64,000 nt of DNA from DASVFB01 sp963815965 (GTDB lineage Bacteria > Actinomycetota > Thermoleophilia > Gaiellales > Gaiellaceae). A program made the translations under genes and the position numbers. Shown here piece after piece: positions 18,035 through 33,682 of the stretch; within the stretch, counting starts at the first letter, position 1; every line of letters begins with the position of its first letter. Below the pieces are notes generated by a model that did not search any database, had not been told where the DNA came from, and saw nothing but the letters and a program-made list of their open reading frames with translations. The DNA is taken from contig CAWFIT010000017.1 in assembly GCA_963815965.1 (NCBI GenBank), positions 62,001-126,000 on the forward strand, read 5' to 3'.

Positions 18035-18151
18035 ATGCTTCAGTGGAAACCAAGGTTCTACGCGGTACTCACGCTTGCAGCTCTTGCGGTGGCGGTCTTC
18101 GGCGGATACGCCGGGGACACCGGCGACACGCTCCGGCAGTTCGGCTGGTAA
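18035..18151 (+). CDS. Small 38-residue membrane peptide
   Basis: An ATG frame of 39 codons with a GGAAGG ribosome site about nine bases upstream. It encodes a basic N-terminus (MLQWKPRFY), a hydrophobic segment (AVLTLAALAVAVFGGYAG) and a short polar tail ending in QFGW. It fits a single-pass membrane micropeptide. The GGDEF/HD-GYP gene starts 11 bases after its stop, so the two may be co-expressed. No function can be assigned. Confidence 0.5.
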   Translation: MLQWKPRFYAVLTLAALAVAVFGGYAGDTGDTLRQFGW

Positions 18152-18161
18152 GACTCGCGCT

Positions 18162-19958
18162 GTGAGCGCGCGGGCGGGCCTACCGCCACGGCTGCTCGCC
18201 GTGCTGGTGCCTGTCTGCACTGCGGGCGCAGTCACGCTTGCCTGGGCCGCAGTTTCGTTTGCGAGTGAGCCGCACTCGAGCAGCGATTTGCTCGGGATTG
18301 CGGCTCTCCTCGCAGCATCGATGTTCGCGGAGCGATTTCCCGTTCCGGTCGAAGGCGCCGACGCAGCCGGCGTCTCTCTCCTCTACGTCTTCGTAGTCGC
18401 GACCACGGTGCTGTTCGGCTGGGAAGCGGGAGCGCTCCTGGCGGCGATCGGCACGTTCACACAGCTGCTGCAACACCGCCCGATCATTCGCGTGACTTAC
18501 AACGCGGCCGTCTTCGGAGGCGCCGCTGCCCTCGCCGGACTGTCGATCACCTGGGCGAACACGGAGGACGTCGGCCAACTCGTGCTCGGCGTCGGCATCG
18601 CGGCGTTCGTGGACTACTGGGTCAACCTGCTCCTGATCACGCTCGTCGTGGCGGTGCACTCGAGGCGATCGTTCGTCGCCCTCGTCCGAACCAACACGAT
18701 CGGCACGATCATCCCGTTCGCGCTGATGGCCTCCGCGGCCCTGATGCTGGTCGTGCTCTGGCAGCGCTCCCCCATCCTCTCGGCCGCGCTCGTCGGCCCG
18801 CTGCTGGCGATCTCCCTCTACCAGCGCTCGACGTATCGCGCGCTTCGGGCGATGCGGCTCGCTCTGACCGACCCACTGACCGGCCTGGGAAATCACCGCC
18901 ACTTCCACGAGCGACTGCAGCGCGAGCTCGTCGCGGCCGAGGACGCGGAGCAGCAGCTCAGCCTGTGCCTCGTCGACATCGACGACTTCAAGCGGATCAA
19001 CGACCACTACGGCCACCCGACCGGCGACCGCGTCCTCTCGCAGATCGCCGCGCGTCTCCGGCAGGGAGGAGAGGCGTTCCGCCTCGGCGGCGACGAGTTC
19101 GCCGTGCTGCTGGTCGACCACGACGAGGCTGCGGCACTCAACGCCGCCACGTCGATCGTCGAGCGGCTCCGCGAGATGGAGCTCGAACACGCCGAGCGGG
19201 TCACGGTCAGCGCCGGCGTGGCGACGTTCCCGGTCCAGGGCGTCGGCCGGGACGAGCTGATCCGCCTCGCCGACAGCGCGCTCTACTGGGCGAAGGAGCA
19301 TGGGAAGAACCGCGTCCGGATCTACCGCCCGGAGGTTGTCGAGCTGGCCGAGCTGAAGAAGCTCGCGGGCAGCGCCGACCGCGCCGCGCGCTTCCGCGCC
19401 GCGGCGAGCCTCGCGCGCGCGGTCGACGCACGCGACGTCTACGAGGGCAGCCACTCTGAGCGCGTCGCCGACCTCGCGGCGCGCGTCGCCGAACGGATGG
19501 GCCTCGACAAGGAGCAGGTCGAGCTGACCCGCCTCGCCGCGAGCCTGCACGACCTGGGAAAGCTCGCGGTTCCCGAGGAGATCCTGCGCAAGCCCGGCCC
19601 ACTCACCGACCCGGAGCGGCTCGTGCTCGAACGTCATCCGCAGATCGGCTACCGCATGCTCGAGAGCCTCGGCGTCGACCCCGTCGCGGAGTGGGTTCTG
19701 CACCATCACGAGCGCTGGGACGGCGCCGGTTATCCGGATGGGTTGCATACCGAGGACATCCCGCTCAGCGCGCGGATCATCTTCGTCGCCGACGCGTACG
19801 ACGCGATGACGAACGACCGCGTCTATCGCCGGAAGCTCACGATCGAGGCGGCGCTCGCCGAGCTCCAGGACTGCTCGGGGTCGCAGTTCGATCCGACTGC
19901 TGTCGCAGCACTCGTTGCCGAGCTCTCGCCCGCAGTCGCAAGCGGCGTCGCGTCGTAG
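18162..19958 (+). CDS. Membrane GGDEF + HD-GYP cyclic-di-GMP signalling protein
   Basis: 598 residues. The N-terminal roughly 230 residues hold several hydrophobic helices (for example LLAVLVPVCTAGAVTLAWAA, LLYVFVVATTVLFGWEAGAL), a membrane sensor module. A GGDEF domain (about 240-400) carries LTDPLTGLGNHRHF and the intact RLGGDEFAVLL, and no RxxD inhibitory site is visible just before it. An HD-GYP domain (about 420-590) carries HSERVADLAARVAERMG, HDLGKLAVPEEIL and HHHERWDGAGYPDGL. Both synthesis and breakdown of cyclic di-GMP are therefore possible. The start is GTG at 18162. Confidence 0.92.
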   Translation: MSARAGLPPRLLAVLVPVCTAGAVTLAWAAVSFASEPHSSSDLLGIAALLAASMFAERFPVPVEGADAAGVSLLYVFVVATTVLFGWEAGALLAAIGTFTQLLQHRPIIRVTYNAAVFGGAAALAGLSITWANTEDVGQLVLGVGIAAFVDYWVNLLLITLVVAVHSRRSFVALVRTNTIGTIIPFALMASAALMLVVLWQRSPILSAALVGPLLAISLYQRSTYRALRAMRLALTDPLTGLGNHRHFHERLQRELVAAEDAEQQLSLCLVDIDDFKRINDHYGHPTGDRVLSQIAARLRQGGEAFRLGGDEFAVLLVDHDEAAALNAATSIVERLREMELEHAERVTVSAGVATFPVQGVGRDELIRLADSALYWAKEHGKNRVRIYRPEVVELAELKKLAGSADRAARFRAAASLARAVDARDVYEGSHSERVADLAARVAERMGLDKEQVELTRLAASLHDLGKLAVPEEILRKPGPLTDPERLVLERHPQIGYRMLESLGVDPVAEWVLHHHERWDGAGYPDGLHTEDIPLSARIIFVADAYDAMTNDRVYRRKLTIEAALAELQDCSGSQFDPTAVAALVAELSPAVASGVAS

Positions 19959-19985
19959 CTCCACACGAAGGTCTACGCTCGCTGC

Positions 19986-20789
19986 GTGGACTTCTCCCGG
20001 ATGTTGATCGACCGGTCGGGATACGACCGGGAGGGATTCTCGGCGCATTACGACCGCTTCCGGCCGCGTCCCCCGCGAGCGCTCCTCGACGTGCTGTGCC
20101 GGTACGCGCGAACCGATCGCCCGGAGCTCGTCGTCGATCTCGGCTGCGGCACGGGGCTGTCGACACGCGCATGGTCGGGCACCGCCGCGCGCATCGTCGG
20201 CGTCGAGCCGAACCCGGCGATGCTCGCCGCGGCAGAGCCGGCTCCCGGTGTCGAGTATCGCGAGGCGTTCGCTGCCGAGACCGGCCTGGACGACGCTTGC
20301 GCCGACATCGTCACGTGCTCACAGTCACTGCACTGGATGGAGCCGGAGCCGACGCTTGCGGAGGTCACGCGCATCCTCCGGAGCGGCGGAGTGTTCGCCG
20401 CCTACGACTACGACTGGCCGCCGGTCGTCGACCCGGAGGTGGACGAGGCCTTCCGGTCGTACCAGGAGCGACGTAGCGAGTTGCGAAGGACGCTGGGGAT
20501 TCAAAAGGGCGCCGACCGGTGGGCGAAGGAGGAGCATCTGAGCCGGATGCGCGCGAGCGGCCGTTTCCGTCACTGCCGCGAGGTCCTGCTCCATTCGATC
20601 GAAGAGGGCGGCGCCGAACGCGTCGGCGGGTTCGCGCGCAGCTTCGGCCTCCCCTTCGCCGACCTTGCCGACGAGCAGGTGGAGCGTGCGCTGCGGATCG
20701 ACGAGCTGGAGGCGGTGGCGCTACGAGTCCTCGGCGACCGGACGGTGCCGTTCCTCTTCGGTTACCGCGTGCGCGTCGGCGTTACATGA
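19986..20789 (+). CDS. Class I SAM-dependent methyltransferase (Methyltransf_11 type)
   Basis: 267 residues. SAM motif I is LVVDLGCGTGLSTRAWSG, acidic motif II is IVGVEPNPAMLAAAE, and DIVTCSQSLHWMEPEPTLAEV and ILRSGGVFAAYDYDWPP follow, as in trans-aconitate or uncharacterised small-molecule methyltransferases. The substrate is unknown. The start is GTG at 19986, 28 bases after the GGDEF/HD-GYP gene. Its stop abuts that of the convergent carboxyltransferase gene. Confidence 0.85.
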   Translation: MDFSRMLIDRSGYDREGFSAHYDRFRPRPPRALLDVLCRYARTDRPELVVDLGCGTGLSTRAWSGTAARIVGVEPNPAMLAAAEPAPGVEYREAFAAETGLDDACADIVTCSQSLHWMEPEPTLAEVTRILRSGGVFAAYDYDWPPVVDPEVDEAFRSYQERRSELRRTLGIQKGADRWAKEEHLSRMRASGRFRHCREVLLHSIEEGGAERVGGFARSFGLPFADLADEQVERALRIDELEAVALRVLGDRTVPFLFGYRVRVGVT

Positions 20790-22373
<1,584 letters not shown>

Positions 22374-22399
22374 CGCGCGAAGAGCCTACTATCGGCGTC

Positions 22400-23364
22400 G
22401 TGGCCTCCCTCGACCGCTCGACGATCTGGCCCTACGAAGAAGGTGAGCCCGGCGAGTTCTACTACCAGCGCTACGGACATCCGGCCGGTGTCGCGGCCGA
22501 GGGCGCGCTGGGTGAGCTCGACGGGGGGCACGCGCTGCTGTTTCCGTCCGGTGCCGGGGCGACGACCGCGCTCGTGCTCGCGTTGCTCGAGCCCGGTGCG
22601 ACAATCGCGCTCGCGGCGGGCGCGTACTTCGGAACCGGTCGGCTTTTCGCGAGCCTCGAACGTTGGGGACTGAACTTCGTCGAGTTCGACCAGACTGGAC
22701 CGGCGCCCGACGGCGTGCAGCTCGTCTGGCTCGAGGCCCCGTCGAATCCCTTCCTGACCATGCCCGACCTCGAAGCCGCCGCCGCTCACGCAGCGCCTCT
22801 CGTCGTGCGACGCGACCGCGGCGACGCCGATTCATCTGCGTCCGCTCGAGCACGGCGCCGACTTCGTCCTCCACAGCGCGACGAAGTACCTCGCGGGACA
22901 CGACGACGTGCTGCTCGGAGCCGTCGTCTGCCGGACGTGAAGAGGACGCGGCGCGGCTGCACGACTTCCGCACCACGACGGGCATCGTCGCCGCGCCCGA
23001 TCCGTGCTGGCTTCTGCTGCGCAGCCTCGAGACGCTGCCCCTCCGGGTCGAGCGTCAGACGGAGAGCGCGCGCGAGCTCGCGCGCAGGCTCGATGCGCAC
23101 GCGAGCGTCCAGGTCGTCCGCTATCCCGGGTTCGGCGGCCTCATGTCCTTCGACGTCGCCGACGGAGAGGCCGCGCGCCGTGTCGAAACGGCGACACGCG
23201 TGATCGCGAACGCGACGAGCCTCGGCGGCGTCCACTCGGTCATGGAGTCGCGCCACCGCTGGGAGGCCGACCGCGTGCCTGAGGGGCTCCTGCGGCTCTC
23301 CGTAGGCCTCGAGGACGTCGAGTCGCTCTGGAGCGACCTCGAAAGTGCTCTTGCTCTAGTTTAA
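22400..23364 (+). CDS. Cys/Met-metabolism PLP enzyme (cystathionine gamma-synthase/lyase-like), two apparent frameshifts
   Basis: About 320 residues of the trans-sulfuration family: YYQRYGHPAGVAAEGALGEL, LLFPSGAGATTALVLALLEPG, the substrate Tyr region AAGAYFGTGRLF and WLEAPSNPFLTMPDL, then LHSATKYLAGHDDVLLGAVV with the PLP Lys. The C-terminus ends SRHRWEADRVPEGLLRLSVG. It probably cleaves or forms cystathionine or a related thioether. One base shift near 22807 and a second near 22936 split the reading into three frames; both fit single extra bases. It may be shorter than typical members at the N-terminus. The start is GTG at 22400. Confidence 0.8.
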
Positions 23365-23366
23365 AA

Positions 23367-23398
23367 CTGGGAAATCTGGGTTTTCCAGATGGCTTTTT
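23367..23398 (+). terminator. Rho-independent terminator after the C-S lyase gene
   Basis: An eight-base stem (CTGGGAAA paired with TTTTCCAG, one G-T wobble) with a six-base loop is followed by ATGGC and five T residues. It lies three bases after the stop codon at 23364 and separates this gene from the histidine kinase gene. Confidence 0.6.
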
Positions 23399-23473
23399 CG
23401 GGCAAAGGCGCTCGAGGGCAAAGGTTGGACACCCCCGCCTTCTCAAAATACTCGTCGTGCGGAAGGAGCACGC

Positions 23474-28784
<5,311 letters not shown>

Positions 28785-29622
28785 TCGCGGGCCGCGAGTC
28801 GCTCGACCTCGAGAAGATCGAGCTCGACTGCCTGCTCGAGGCGGTCTACCAGCGCTACGGCTTCGACTTCCGGGAGTACGCACCGGCCTCGCTGCGGCGG
28901 CGGGTCAACCGGCGCGTGAAGCTCGAGGGGCTTCCGAGCATCTCGGCGCTGCAGGACCAGCTACTGCGCGACCCCGAGGTCATGCAGCGGCTGCTGCTCG
29001 ATCTCTCGATCAACGTTACGGCGATGTTCCGCGATCCCACGTTCCACCTCGCGCTTCGCGAGCACGTCGTTCCGCTCCTGCGCACTTATCCGTTCACGCG
29101 CATCTGGGTCGCCGGCTGCTCGACCGGGGAGGAGGTCTACTCGCTCGCGATCCTGCTCGAGGAAGAGGCGCTGTACGACCGGGCTCGGATCTACGCAACG
29201 GATCTCAACGAAGACGTGCTCGAGCGCGCGCGGCTGGGCGTCTTCCCGCTGGCGAGGATGCAGGACTACACGCGCAACTACATCGGCGCCGGCGGTAAGC
29301 GTGCGTTCTCCGACTACTACACCTCGGGTTACGACGGCGCCGCCTTCGACCGCTCGCTGATGCGCAACGTCGTCTTCGCACAGCACAACCTCGCGATGGA
29401 CCGCTCCTTCAACGAGTTCCACGTGATTCTCTGCCGCAACGTGATGATCTACTTCGAGCGCAGCCTCCAGAAACGCGTCTTCGAGCTGTTCGACGGCAGC
29501 CTGGCGCGTCTCGGGATTCTCGCCCTCGGCCACAAGGAGTCGCTCCGAACGAGCGCCCACGCCGACAGGTACGAGGAGCTCGACGCGATCGAGCGCCTGT
29601 ACCGCAAAGTGAGATGAGTCTG

Positions 29623-29787
29623 AGAGGCTCTCACACGATGAGCGATTGTGTCGCCCGGGCGCACTCGGCGGCGCGCTGCAGCGTCCTCGGTCGGCCCGAT
29701 AGTCACGACTATCGGGCCTCCCTGCGTCCTTGCATCGCACTCGCCGATTGCGTCGGGATCGACGAACGTCACCATGTGAGAGCCTCT
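29623..29787. repeat. 165-base spacer with 13-base terminal inverted repeats and a central hairpin
   Basis: The cheR-cheB spacer begins with AGAGGCTCTCACA (29623-29635) and ends with its exact reverse complement (29775-29787). In the middle is a perfect 11-base stem, GGCCCGATAGT (29693-29703), with a four-base CACG loop and its complement at 29708-29718. Two similar 12-mers, GCGATTGTGTCG and CCGATTGCGTCG, sit inside the repeats. No T-run follows the hairpin. The layout fits a small non-autonomous element or a structured RNA; no duplicated target site was seen. Confidence 0.55.
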
Positions 29788-29789
29788 AT

Positions 29790-30377
29790 GTGAGCTACGA
29801 GCTCGTCGTAATCGGGGCATCGTGGGGCGGTCTGCACGCGGTCGGGACCGTCCTCGACGGGCTCGGGGACGCGTCGAACGCGGCGATCGTCGTCGGCCAG
29901 CATCGGGGGGCCGCCGGCGGAGAACGACTCGCTCCGCTGCTTCAGCGCCGGACGCAGTTGCCCGTGCGCGAGGCGGAGGACAAGGATCCGCTACACCCCG
30001 GCTCGGTCTACCTCGCGCCTCCCGACTACCACACGCTGATCGAGGCGGACGGGACGATCGCTCTCTCGACCGAGGCCGCGGTGCGGCACGCGCGCCCGTC
30101 GATCGACGTCCTCTTCCGCTCGGCCGCAGAGGCGTACGGCGAGCGGTGCGTCGGCGTGGTGCTCACCGGCGCGAACGAGGACGGCGCCGAGGGCCTCGCG
30201 CTGATTCAGAAGCTCGGCGGCGTCGCCGTCGTGCAGGACCCGCGAACGGCCGAGCGGCGCGAGATGCCTTCGGCCGCGCTAGAGGCAACGCACGCAGACA
30301 TCGTGCTCCCGCTCGAAGAGATCGGCCCCTTCCTCCGCGGCCTGCTCCTCGACGTGCACACGCAGAGCCGCGCGTAG
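29790..30377 (+). CDS. cheB: CheB-type protein-glutamate methylesterase, catalytic domain only
   Basis: 195 residues covering only the methylesterase domain. The catalytic Ser is in VVIGASWGGLHAV, the His in VVGQHRGA and the Asp in VVLTGANEDGAEGL. The usual N-terminal receiver domain is absent, so control must come from elsewhere, for example the three receivers of the upstream kinase. The GTG at 29790 was chosen because it begins three residues before the first core strand and overlaps the spacer's terminal repeat closely. It removes methyl groups (or deamidates) at sites set by CheR. Confidence 0.88.
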   Translation: MSYELVVIGASWGGLHAVGTVLDGLGDASNAAIVVGQHRGAAGGERLAPLLQRRTQLPVREAEDKDPLHPGSVYLAPPDYHTLIEADGTIALSTEAAVRHARPSIDVLFRSAAEAYGERCVGVVLTGANEDGAEGLALIQKLGGVAVVQDPRTAERREMPSAALEATHADIVLPLEEIGPFLRGLLLDVHTQSRA

Positions 30378-30491
30378 AGGTTTCCGACGCCGCGGACGCG
30401 CTTCTGGCGTCGACCCGGCGTCCGTCATCGCCGTTGAACGTAGCCCACTGCCCGAGGTGCGGCCAAGCCGCCACCGGCGTACACTCGGTCG

Positions 30492-32294
30492 ATGGACACC
30501 CGCACGCCGGGCAGCGAGAGGGTTTGGGACCCGGCCGGCGTCGTCGCCGCCGCAACGCAAGAGGCTTTTGCGGCCGGCTCGATCGAGCGCTGCCTCTCGA
30601 GGGATCTCCGGTCGATTCTCGAGGAGCGGTTCTGGCGCCCGGTCGAGGAGCACTCGACTCTCGAGGCCGTCTCGGGCGACGGATGGGTCATGTCGGAGCC
30701 CGGCCTGCACCCGGCGCTCTACGCGGATCACGGGATCGTCCATGCGCGTGACGTCGCGGCCGGGGTCATCGACCTCGCCGACACGGCTGCAGGTCGCCTG
30801 CTGCCGCTGCGCCCCGACCACCGGCAGGAGTTCGTGCTCGCGCTCGCGGTCCTGCTCGCCTACATCCACGACGCCGGCATGCACGATCCGACGCCGGAAG
30901 GCCGTCGGGTGCACGCGCTGCATGCGGCCCAGATCCCGTTCTCGGGAGCGATGGACGACGTCATCGACCAGCTCTGGGCGTGCGGCGGCCCCGTGCCGAT
31001 TCGCATCGCCGCGGTCGGCGCCGTCGCACCATTCCCCGTTCCGAACGACGTCGTTCTGCGTGAGCTCACGTCGCTCGCCGTGGGTCACAGCAAGTCGACC
31101 GTGCAGTCCGCTCTGTACGCCGACCCGCGCGCGCTTCGCAGGGTGCTGCAGCGGGCGGTCTTCGTCGAGCTCGAGGATCATCGCAGCCGCGGCGCGGACC
31201 TGAATCTCGGCGACGACCTGCCGCGCGACCTCTCCTCCAACGCGCGCTGGTACGCAGATCCGGCCACCGAGGCGTACGCGTGGCTGGAGTCACCCCATCC
31301 CGCTCACCGGGCGCTCGCGGACGATGCCGTCGACGCCGTTCGCCTCGTGCGCGCGGCCGACGCGCTGCGCCAGCGTGGGACGACGCTGCGCACCGCTGCC
31401 GGATACGAGGTTTTCATCGACGTCGAGACGGGCCAAGCGGTGTTCTCGATGCACACCTCCGACGACGACCGGCAGTTCCTCCTCCGCGTGGACAACCCGC
31501 TCAGCGCCGGCGAGGCCAACGTGCGGAAGGCGGAAGTGACGCCGAAGGGGAACCTGCGCGTCTCGTTCCACCGCGGGCGGTTCAGCTCGACCGAGGCCGC
31601 CGCGGCCGCGTGCGACGCGACCGCCCGCGTCGTTGCCGACATCGGCGCCGACGTGCTCGGTGCCTTCGACATTCGCCGGCCGTCGCACGATCTGCCCGCG
31701 CCGACCGACGCCCCCGGCTCGATGCGAGTCGAGCTGGAGCGTCCCGCCGACGAGCCGGCGTTCGCGGAGCACGTGGCGGCAGCGCTCGCACGCACCGATC
31801 CGCTGCTTGCCGCGCGCGTCTTCGTCGTCGCCGATCTCGAGAACGCCTCGCCGCCCGAGCAGGCGCGCTACCTCCTGGGGATCACGATCCCCGCCGAGAG
31901 CGACGAAGCGGGCGAGATCCTCGGCGCGCTCGGCGCCCACGGCATGCGCGTCGCCGGGATCGACCGCCGCAAGGCATTCGAAGACGTGCGCCGCGTGCGC
32001 GTCGCCTCAGGCGAGGTGCTCATGGAAGCCGGCTCGCCTCCGGCGTTCGTCTACGTCGCCGTCGACTGCAGCCTGCAGATCGAGCGCCTCGGCGGCTATC
32101 ACGAGGTCCGCGTGAACTCGTGGGTCCCGATCGGCGTCACCGGCGTCGTGCGGCGGGCCGAGCGAAACAGCACGGTGGTCGCTGCAGCGGCCGGCGAGGT
32201 GCTGATGATCCCCGGCGAGCTCTTCGCCCGCGAGTGGTTCCGACCGTACGAGGAGCCCGAGTTCGCGGACGTGCTCGCCGACATCGCCGGCTGA
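30492..32294 (+). CDS. HD-domain protein with C-terminal cyclic-nucleotide-binding-like domain
   Basis: 600 residues. An HD phosphohydrolase-like domain (about 70-290) shows HGIVHARDVAAGVIDLA, the HD pair in LLAYIHDAGMHDP, LAVGHSKSTVQ and the distal Asp in RLVRAADALRQRG. A central region (about 300-490) of unknown fold follows. The last roughly 110 residues (VRRVRVASGEVLMEAGSPPAF to VAAAAGEVLMIPGELFAREW) look like a cNMP-binding beta barrel. It may hydrolyse a nucleotide under ligand control. It sits 114 bases after cheB on the same strand and may belong to the same signalling cluster. Confidence 0.72.
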   Translation: MDTRTPGSERVWDPAGVVAAATQEAFAAGSIERCLSRDLRSILEERFWRPVEEHSTLEAVSGDGWVMSEPGLHPALYADHGIVHARDVAAGVIDLADTAAGRLLPLRPDHRQEFVLALAVLLAYIHDAGMHDPTPEGRRVHALHAAQIPFSGAMDDVIDQLWACGGPVPIRIAAVGAVAPFPVPNDVVLRELTSLAVGHSKSTVQSALYADPRALRRVLQRAVFVELEDHRSRGADLNLGDDLPRDLSSNARWYADPATEAYAWLESPHPAHRALADDAVDAVRLVRAADALRQRGTTLRTAAGYEVFIDVETGQAVFSMHTSDDDRQFLLRVDNPLSAGEANVRKAEVTPKGNLRVSFHRGRFSSTEAAAAACDATARVVADIGADVLGAFDIRRPSHDLPAPTDAPGSMRVELERPADEPAFAEHVAAALARTDPLLAARVFVVADLENASPPEQARYLLGITIPAESDEAGEILGALGAHGMRVAGIDRRKAFEDVRRVRVASGEVLMEAGSPPAFVYVAVDCSLQIERLGGYHEVRVNSWVPIGVTGVVRRAERNSTVVAAAAGEVLMIPGELFAREWFRPYEEPEFADVLADIAG

Positions 32295-32322
32295 CGCGGC
32301 GCCGAGGCCACAAGTCTCCTAG

Positions 32323-32395
32323 AGCCGGAGGTGGGACTCGAACCCACGACGTCTGGTTTACAAAACCAGTGCTCTGCCAACTGAGCTACTCCGGC
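32323..32395 (-). tRNA. tRNA-Thr (anticodon TGT)
   Basis: The minus strand folds as a 73-base cloverleaf: acceptor GCCGGAG/CTCCGGC with a T discriminator, a D-arm GCTC...GAGC, anticodon stem CTGGT/ACCAG around the loop TTTGTAA, and a T-arm with GGTTCGAGTCC. The anticodon is TGT. CCA is not encoded. It lies 22 bases downstream of sigH on the same strand and is probably co-transcribed with it. Confidence 0.96.
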
Positions 32396-32417
32396 ACAGA
32401 GGGCAGCGTAGCGCCCG

Positions 32418-33083
32418 TTACTGCAGGACTTCGCGGGACTGCTGGTGCGTGAGGATCTTCCGCTTGACCCGCTGCAGCGCGTTGTCGATCGTCTTCGTGT
32501 CGCAGCTGAGCTCGACCGCCATGTCCTCGTAGCTCGACCCCTCGAGGTAGAGGCGCAGCGCCTCGGACTCGAGCTTCGACAGTCCTGTGCCGAGCGTGAA
32601 CACGAGGCTCTGCAGCTCCTCGGTCGAGATCACGACGACGGACGGCTCTTCGACAGCCGACCCTGGCAGCGCATCGCCGAGCGTGCACTCGCCGTCGGTG
32701 TCCTGCCCCGCCGGCGTGTGGCTGAACGAGACGTACTGGTTGAGCGGCTGATGCTTGAAACGCGTCGCCGTCTTGATCGCGGTGATGATCTGCCGGGTCA
32801 CGCACAGCTCTGCGAAGCTTCGGAACGACGTCTCTTTGTCCGTGCGGAAGTCGCGCACGGCCTTGTAGAGGCCGATCAGTCCTTCCTGGATCAGGTCCTC
32901 GGAGTCGCCGCCTGCGAGAAAATACGAGCTCGCCTTCAAGCGGACGAAGCCCGTGTAGCGCCTCATCAGCTGGTCGAGCGCGGCTTCGTCGCCGTTGCGC
33001 GCCCTGAGGACGAGCTGCAGATCCTGAAGCTCTCGCTGAGTTCTCTGTGCCGTCTGGGCAGCGGTCGCGCCTCTACCAGCCAT
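32418..33083 (-). CDS. sigH: RNA polymerase sigma factor, SigH (Spo0H) family
   Basis: 221 residues. Region 2 (about 35-110) includes DQLMRRYTGFVRLKASSYFL, the core-binding GDSEDLIQEGLIGLYKAVRDF and the -10 reading FRSFAELCVTRQIITAIK. Region 4 (about 165-215) includes LSKLESEALRLYLEGSSYEDM and the helix-turn-helix CDTKTIDNALQRVKRKI. The sequence and the yacP-sigH order match the Bacillus sigma-H family. Its role here is unknown; the family controls transition-state or stress genes and does not by itself prove sporulation. A candidate promoter lies at 33143-33171. Confidence 0.92.
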   Translation of the reverse strand: MAGRGATAAQTAQRTQRELQDLQLVLRARNGDEAALDQLMRRYTGFVRLKASSYFLAGGDSEDLIQEGLIGLYKAVRDFRTDKETSFRSFAELCVTRQIITAIKTATRFKHQPLNQYVSFSHTPAGQDTDGECTLGDALPGSAVEEPSVVVISTEELQSLVFTLGTGLSKLESEALRLYLEGSSYEDMAVELSCDTKTIDNALQRVKRKILTHQQSREVLQ

Positions 33084-33142
33084 GGCCTTAACCCCCGGCT
33101 CGTGGTGCGGATGAATGAAGTCTCACCCTCAACTTGAGGCCG

Positions 33143-33171
33143 AAGATAGCACGGGGTCCACGGATTTACAA
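33143..33171 (-). promoter_or_regulatory. Possible promoter for sigH
   Basis: On the minus strand TTGTAA (33166-33171) and TATCTT (33143-33148) are spaced by 17 bases and lie about 60 bases before the sigH start. Each matches the vegetative consensus at four of six positions. The -35 element lies inside the loop of the adjacent hairpin. Confidence 0.4.
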
Positions 33172-33194
33172 GCGGTTTGCGGTGGACCTTTTTT
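33155..33194 (+). terminator. Hairpin with T6 tail between sigH and yacP
   Basis: GGTCCAC (33155-33161) pairs with GTGGACC (33182-33188) across a 20-base loop, followed by six T residues on the plus strand. Plus-strand geometry fits an intrinsic terminator, but no plus-strand gene ends here. It may block antisense transcription towards the plus-strand gene at 33683. The long loop lowers confidence. Confidence 0.4.
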
Positions 33195-33214
33195 GATCGG
33201 AACGTACGTTCGCC

Positions 33215-33652
33215 CTACTCGGACTGCCCGCGGCGGAGCCGTTCGAGCGCGTCACGTGTCGCGGGGTCGAGCCTGTCCGAGAGGGCGGAGCGTTTGGGCT
33301 CGGCGTGCCCGATCGGCGCGAGGTCGTCAAGGAACGTCTGCGAGGTACGCGTCTGGACAAGCCGCCCCGCCGTCGACCGGACGGTCGAGTCGCTCGAGAC
33401 GACGCACACGCGTTCGCGGCTGCGGTTCTCGCTCGCCAGGCGCTCGATCAGAGAGTCGGCGTGCTCCGCGAACCGAACCTCGAGCGGCCCGCGGGTCTCG
33501 TCCGTACCCGACCCGTCGAAGACGAGCACGCCGCGCGCGCCCTGGGTCGCGACCCAGCTCGCGAGCGTGTCGCGGAGCTCGCGCTGATCGGAGAAGCCGC
33601 CCGCGTGCAGGATGTTGTGCCCGTCGAACAGGTACAGGGTCGGATCGGCCAT
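33215..33652 (-). CDS. yacP: YacP-like NYN-domain ribonuclease
   Basis: 145 residues of the PIN/NYN fold. The first acidic site is YLFDGHNILHA, the second lies around GVLVFDGSGTDETRG and the third near VCVVSSDSTVRSTA. Bacillus YacP (Rae1) is a ribosome-associated mRNA endonuclease; that function is known for the family, not shown here. It stands between rlmB and sigH as in Bacillus, except that a cysteine-synthase-like gene on the other strand has been placed between rlmB and yacP. Confidence 0.88.
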   Translation of the reverse strand: MADPTLYLFDGHNILHAGGFSDQRELRDTLASWVATQGARGVLVFDGSGTDETRGPLEVRFAEHADSLIERLASENRSRERVCVVSSDSTVRSTAGRLVQTRTSQTFLDDLAPIGHAEPKRSALSDRLDPATRDALERLRRGQSE

Positions 33653-33682
33653 GCCCTACATCGAAGCATCTAGGCTGGTCGC

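Noticed and set aside
17962..18165. 67-codon frame overlapping the 38-residue membrane peptide
   Set aside because: The product is arginine-rich with no ribosome site; the alternative frame has a good ribosome site and a membrane helix.
18180..20048. Minus-strand open frame of about 620 codons opposite the GGDEF/HD-GYP gene
   Set aside because: No family motifs, arginine/glutamate-rich product, fully covered by a well-supported gene.
29449..29820. Minus-strand frame across the cheR-cheB spacer
   Set aside because: It overlaps cheR antisense, and its reading through the inverted repeats shows no recognisable domain.
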